Shown piece by piece: positions 61,301-64,000 of a stretch of 64,000 nucleotides of DNA (its first letter is position 1; every line of letters begins with the position of its first letter). This stretch comes from Vitis vinifera (Eukaryota; Streptophyta; Magnoliopsida; Vitales; Vitaceae), in contig NC_081823.1 in NCBI RefSeq assembly GCF_030704535.1, forward strand, positions 6,082,501 to 6,146,500. The letters run 5' to 3'. The notes under the pieces were generated by a model that worked only from the letters and a program-made list of their open reading frames with translations, was not told the DNA's origin and made no database searches. A program made the translations under genes and the position numbers.

Positions 61301-61638
61301 AGAGTCTCTCATTGGACTCAATGGCGCCATTCTAGTTATAATGATAATGTAAGGATGACACTGACCAAACAGATATGAGGACAAGCATATACATGCTTGT
61401 ATCATAAAAAAGACAAGAGACTGGTAAGAATTTCTCTCCATCTCCTGGAGGAGACTTCACTGTCATCTCTAGGGGTCATGCCAATATGACGGCTGACCAC
61501 CTCTTTTTGCATAATAATTTTGTTGTCAAGCATGGGTTGTTGGTCTAGTAATCTCTTATTAATGTTGTACTGATGATATTCTGGAATATAACTGATGAGT
61601 GCATTCTTTCATGCTTTTCCTTGCAGGCAAAGCAGTGA
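58332..61638 (+). CDS. GPT: Plastid glucose-6-phosphate/phosphate translocator, complete five-exon gene
   Basis: Exons 58332-58826, 59193-59418, 59824-60046, 60909-61122 and a 12-nt last exon 61627-61638 (AKQ then stop): 1170 nt, 389 residues, in phase. About the first 90 residues (MICSIKQSVSSLQALTRSDF...) are Ser/Arg/Pro-rich, a plastid transit peptide. The carrier domain begins KKVKIGLYFATWWALNVVFN and includes FPYPWLTSTLSLATGSLMM, HTIGHVAATVSMSKVAVSFT, HIIKSGEPAFSVLVSRFLLG, FVFRNIFSKRGMKGKSVSG and MSLDEISPLTFSIGNTMKR. These are hallmarks of the GPT branch of the triose-phosphate translocator family, an inner-envelope exchanger of glucose-6-phosphate and phosphate that feeds starch synthesis and the oxidative pentose phosphate pathway. 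Length matches family members. GPT1 or GPT2 type was not decided. A polyadenylation-like AATAAA lies at 61819-61824. Confidence 0.93.
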
Positions 61639-61824
61639 GGAAGCTGGAGTTGGAATTTAGGTTTCCGGGCTGCTATGGAGGAGGATGCATGGTCACAGAG
61701 AGTAGTCAGGTGGTCCGGCAGCGTTTCTAGCTGTAGATAATAAATAATTACAGAAGTAACATTACTATTACACATGCGTTTTACCTTTCTTAGGCAGATA
61801 TGAGAAGTGAGGTGTATGAATAAA

Positions 61825-63604
61825 GAGAGTTAGGCAAGATGATAATAAGTAATAACAATAATAATAATGGCTCAGTACTGCCATTGATTCCTGATTTCTC
61901 CTCCTTTGGAGCGCCTTGGCAGCTAAATGGCCTTTGGGCATATATGTCTGTTTGTGTATTGGAAGGGCTAGGGCAATTACCATTTGCCCATGATTCTGTC
62001 TTATGGTCCAATTGGCCTTTTATCACAACCATGGAGCCCAATGAGACTACTTTGATAAAAAGAGTAGATATATGAATAAGAGTCTCTTTTCAAAAACTCA
62101 GTCAATGCCTCGGTGGGTTTGCTATTGTTGGTCTCTTTACGCCAGGGAGAAAACAATTTCAATTATGAGTTTGGTAAAGATTCGAGGCATCATTCTTTAA
62201 AGAAACCTTTTTAATAATCATGATTCGTGCTGTTGGATTAGATTTGGGTTAAACGATCAAAATTTATTGCCATGTCTTGATCAGACGTGTTTAATAAGGA
62301 AGAGGGTGGGTTCTGTTTGACTCTTCTTCACTTGCATATTTTATGTAAGAAAACAAAAAGCAGGCCTCTCGAAATCCTAATCCTAATATCAGGTCCCTTC
62401 CCTTTCTCTCTCACCCCTCTCTGCCCATGTTTGGTTCATGGAATGGTATTCAATCCTAATACTACATCTTTAGAAATCCAATCTCCTACTGCAGTTACTT
62501 GGGTCAATAAATGAACCCCACCAACTGCATGATTGCTACTTATAATCTAAGTTAAAAGAACGGAAAATGAAATGAATTAATTTCATATTCCGATACTACT
62601 GTAACTCCTGGACGTACCCCAATTAGTTTTGATTTTTTTTCCCATTAGTCTCCCTTGGTTAGGTGGGAAAGTGACAACTTTGGCACCATTCAATTAATTT
62701 GAAGAAATTCCAGGTTGGATGTTAAGTATCATGTTTTAGACGGCTTTGTGTGAATCACCCATCACTTTCATTTATTTTGGTTAGTGTGTCAACTTGAGAA
62801 ATGTTGTTGAAGGATCCCGAAAGTTCAATTACAGAGTCTCGACATAATCTTGGCCTCTATATTTTGAACAAACCAAGGTGACAATGAGATTATAAAAGAC
62901 AAATAAAGGGGCAAAAGAAAAAGACATCTAAATAAGGCAAAGGATATTTAAAAATATTTATTGTTTTCAAAAAAATAAAAATAAAAATCACAATTTCAAG
63001 ACCCACACACTGTCGGTTAAACCACTAGTTTGTCGGTTAAACCACTAGTTGAGATGAAATAAAATCTCACTTATAAATGAGATTTCATCTCCGTTGTATT
63101 CCATTCTTATCATCATTTGAGTTATCCATATAAGAATTTAGGAGAAAAGAAATAAGAATTTGATTTTACCAAACACACCCTAAAAAACCCATAGATTTTT
63201 TTATATCCTGATAAAAGAAGGTGTAAAAACATATAAAATTTTAAAAATAAAAAGTATTCATAGTTTCATAAACTTGATTTTAAAATTATTTTTCAAAATT
63301 TAAAATTTTTAAAATAAAAAATTATAAAACAAAAAATACAACAAACCAAGCACAGCCAAAGAGTGCCTTTGCAGACAAAGAGAACAAATAGCTTTGTTGC
63401 CGTATGATTCCGCTACGGGTCCGATGTCTCAACCATTCAAAAACAATCACACTCTTCTACTAACCCATAGTATTCATATATAAATAAGACAGTCTTTTCA
63501 AGACACACAACATTATTACCAAGGGAAAGAATTGCAGATTAGGGGACTCAAAACCACATCTCTTCAAGCATAAGGTTCAAATCAATGGCACCACACAAAC
63601 ACCA
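61825..63604. other. Intergenic spacer between two convergent genes
   Basis: Short open frames at 61790-62075 and 62287-62514 have no domains. A 20-bp tandem duplication and a hairpin lie at 63011-63091. The 3' ends of the translocator (+) and tryptophan synthase (-) genes face each other here. Confidence 0.5.
63011..63091. repeat. Exact 20-bp tandem duplication next to a short hairpin
   Basis: 63011-63030 and 63031-63050 are identical (tgtcggttaaaccactagtt). Directly after, gagatgaaat (63051-63060) and atttcatctc (63082-63091) form a perfect 10-bp stem with a 21-base loop; further pairing inside is possible ('ctcacttataaatgag'). Confidence 0.8.
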
Positions 63605-63780
63605 TCAAACCTGCAAATGCTTAATGGCTGTATGAACATCCTTATCTCCTCTCCCACTGCAATTAAGTACAACCTTAGTCCCATTTGGGAGGGTTGGGCA
63701 CAGCTTCTCCAAATAAGCCAGGGCATGCGATGTCTCCAGAGCAGGGATTATGCCTTCAAGTCGAGATAATCTCTTGAAAG
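63605..63780 (-). CDS. TSB: Tryptophan synthase beta chain, last exon only
   Basis: The exon begins after the acceptor ...tatgcag (minus strand, 63780) in phase 1 and ends TGA at 63605-63607. It reads [20 protein letters not shown], then [20 protein letters not shown] and [14 protein letters not shown], ending QV. This is the conserved C-terminus of the PLP-dependent beta subunit, including the EGIIPALE(S/T)SHA segment and the CSGRGDKD motif near the cofactor phosphate/C-terminal region. The enzyme joins indole and serine to give tryptophan in the plastid. The remaining exons lie beyond 64000. The open frame upstream of 63780 (to 63868) is intron sequence, so its Met is not a start. Confidence 0.92.
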
Positions 63781-63783
63781 CTG

Positions 63784-64000
63784 CATAATAGCAAACCCAG
63801 CAAAAATCAAATAATGAAAATGAGGAAAAGGGGAATGATTGATATACAACGGTAATTGAGCAAGACAAATTTTATGCAACACTAGTAGAGAGGCAGACAC
63901 AACTCTTCTCTAATTTGGAATGTCAAGTGTTCCAGTACATCCACTCTGGTCAAGCTATGGTGAAAGTATTTGGAGGAAACAAAATGTAGAGTAACTCAAA
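63784..64000 (-). other. Intron of the tryptophan synthase beta gene
   Basis: Sequence upstream of the last exon on the minus strand; no further conserved beta-chain exon is readable before the window edge. Confidence 0.6.

Noticed and set aside
63781-63868. N-terminal extension with a Met upstream of the tryptophan synthase exon
   Set aside because: A clear acceptor at 63781-63783 and the conserved FKRLSRLEG start show it is intron.

Overview
The window looks like a dicot plant nuclear chromosome, most probably grapevine (Vitis) or a close relative. It is AT-rich, with GT-AG introns, plastid-targeted proteins, F-box/LRR genes, a Ty1-copia element with an initiator-tRNA-Met primer site, and many small plant-type MITE and LTR remnants. 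The Vitis assignment is inference from the overall look of genes and repeats; no search was run. All exon models are hand-built from splice signals, frame continuity and family knowledge.

Layout. 0-2.4 kb: the last two exons of an HD-ZIP class IV (START-domain) gene and one possible further exon. 2.5-13.7 kb: repeat-rich spacer with a decayed copia piece, a minus-strand LTR-like block, two TIR elements with clear target duplications, a degenerate tRNA-derived sequence and small tandem repeats. 13.8-23.6 kb (minus): a complete 16-exon gene for the zeta subunit of adaptor complex AP-5, with a 5'-truncated LINE in its third intron. 25.4-27.5 kb: a non-coding tandem duplication of about 1 kb. 27.7-42.5 kb: a tandem-duplicated locus. 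Each half carries a plastid-type J-domain/ferredoxin-domain gene (+) followed by the 3' end of an F-box gene (-); only the right half has the whole F-box gene. The left J gene is split at its start codon by a very young copia element (28222-34677), and its iron-sulfur cysteines have decayed. 42.6-50.6 kb: AT-rich spacer. 50.65-52.2 kb (+): a second, unrelated-looking F-box gene. 54.07-55.4 kb: a TIR element carrying a 98-bp tandem repeat. 58.3-61.6 kb (+): a complete plastid glucose-6-phosphate/phosphate translocator gene. 63.6 kb to the end (-): the last exon of tryptophan synthase beta.

The genes form no pathway or operon; they are independent plant genes. The most interesting part is the J-protein/F-box duplication, where three things can be read together: the order of events (repeat insertion, duplication, 99-bp re-duplication, retrotransposon insertion), loss of a metal-binding site in one paralogue, and re-creation of an ATG by the retrotransposon's terminal base.
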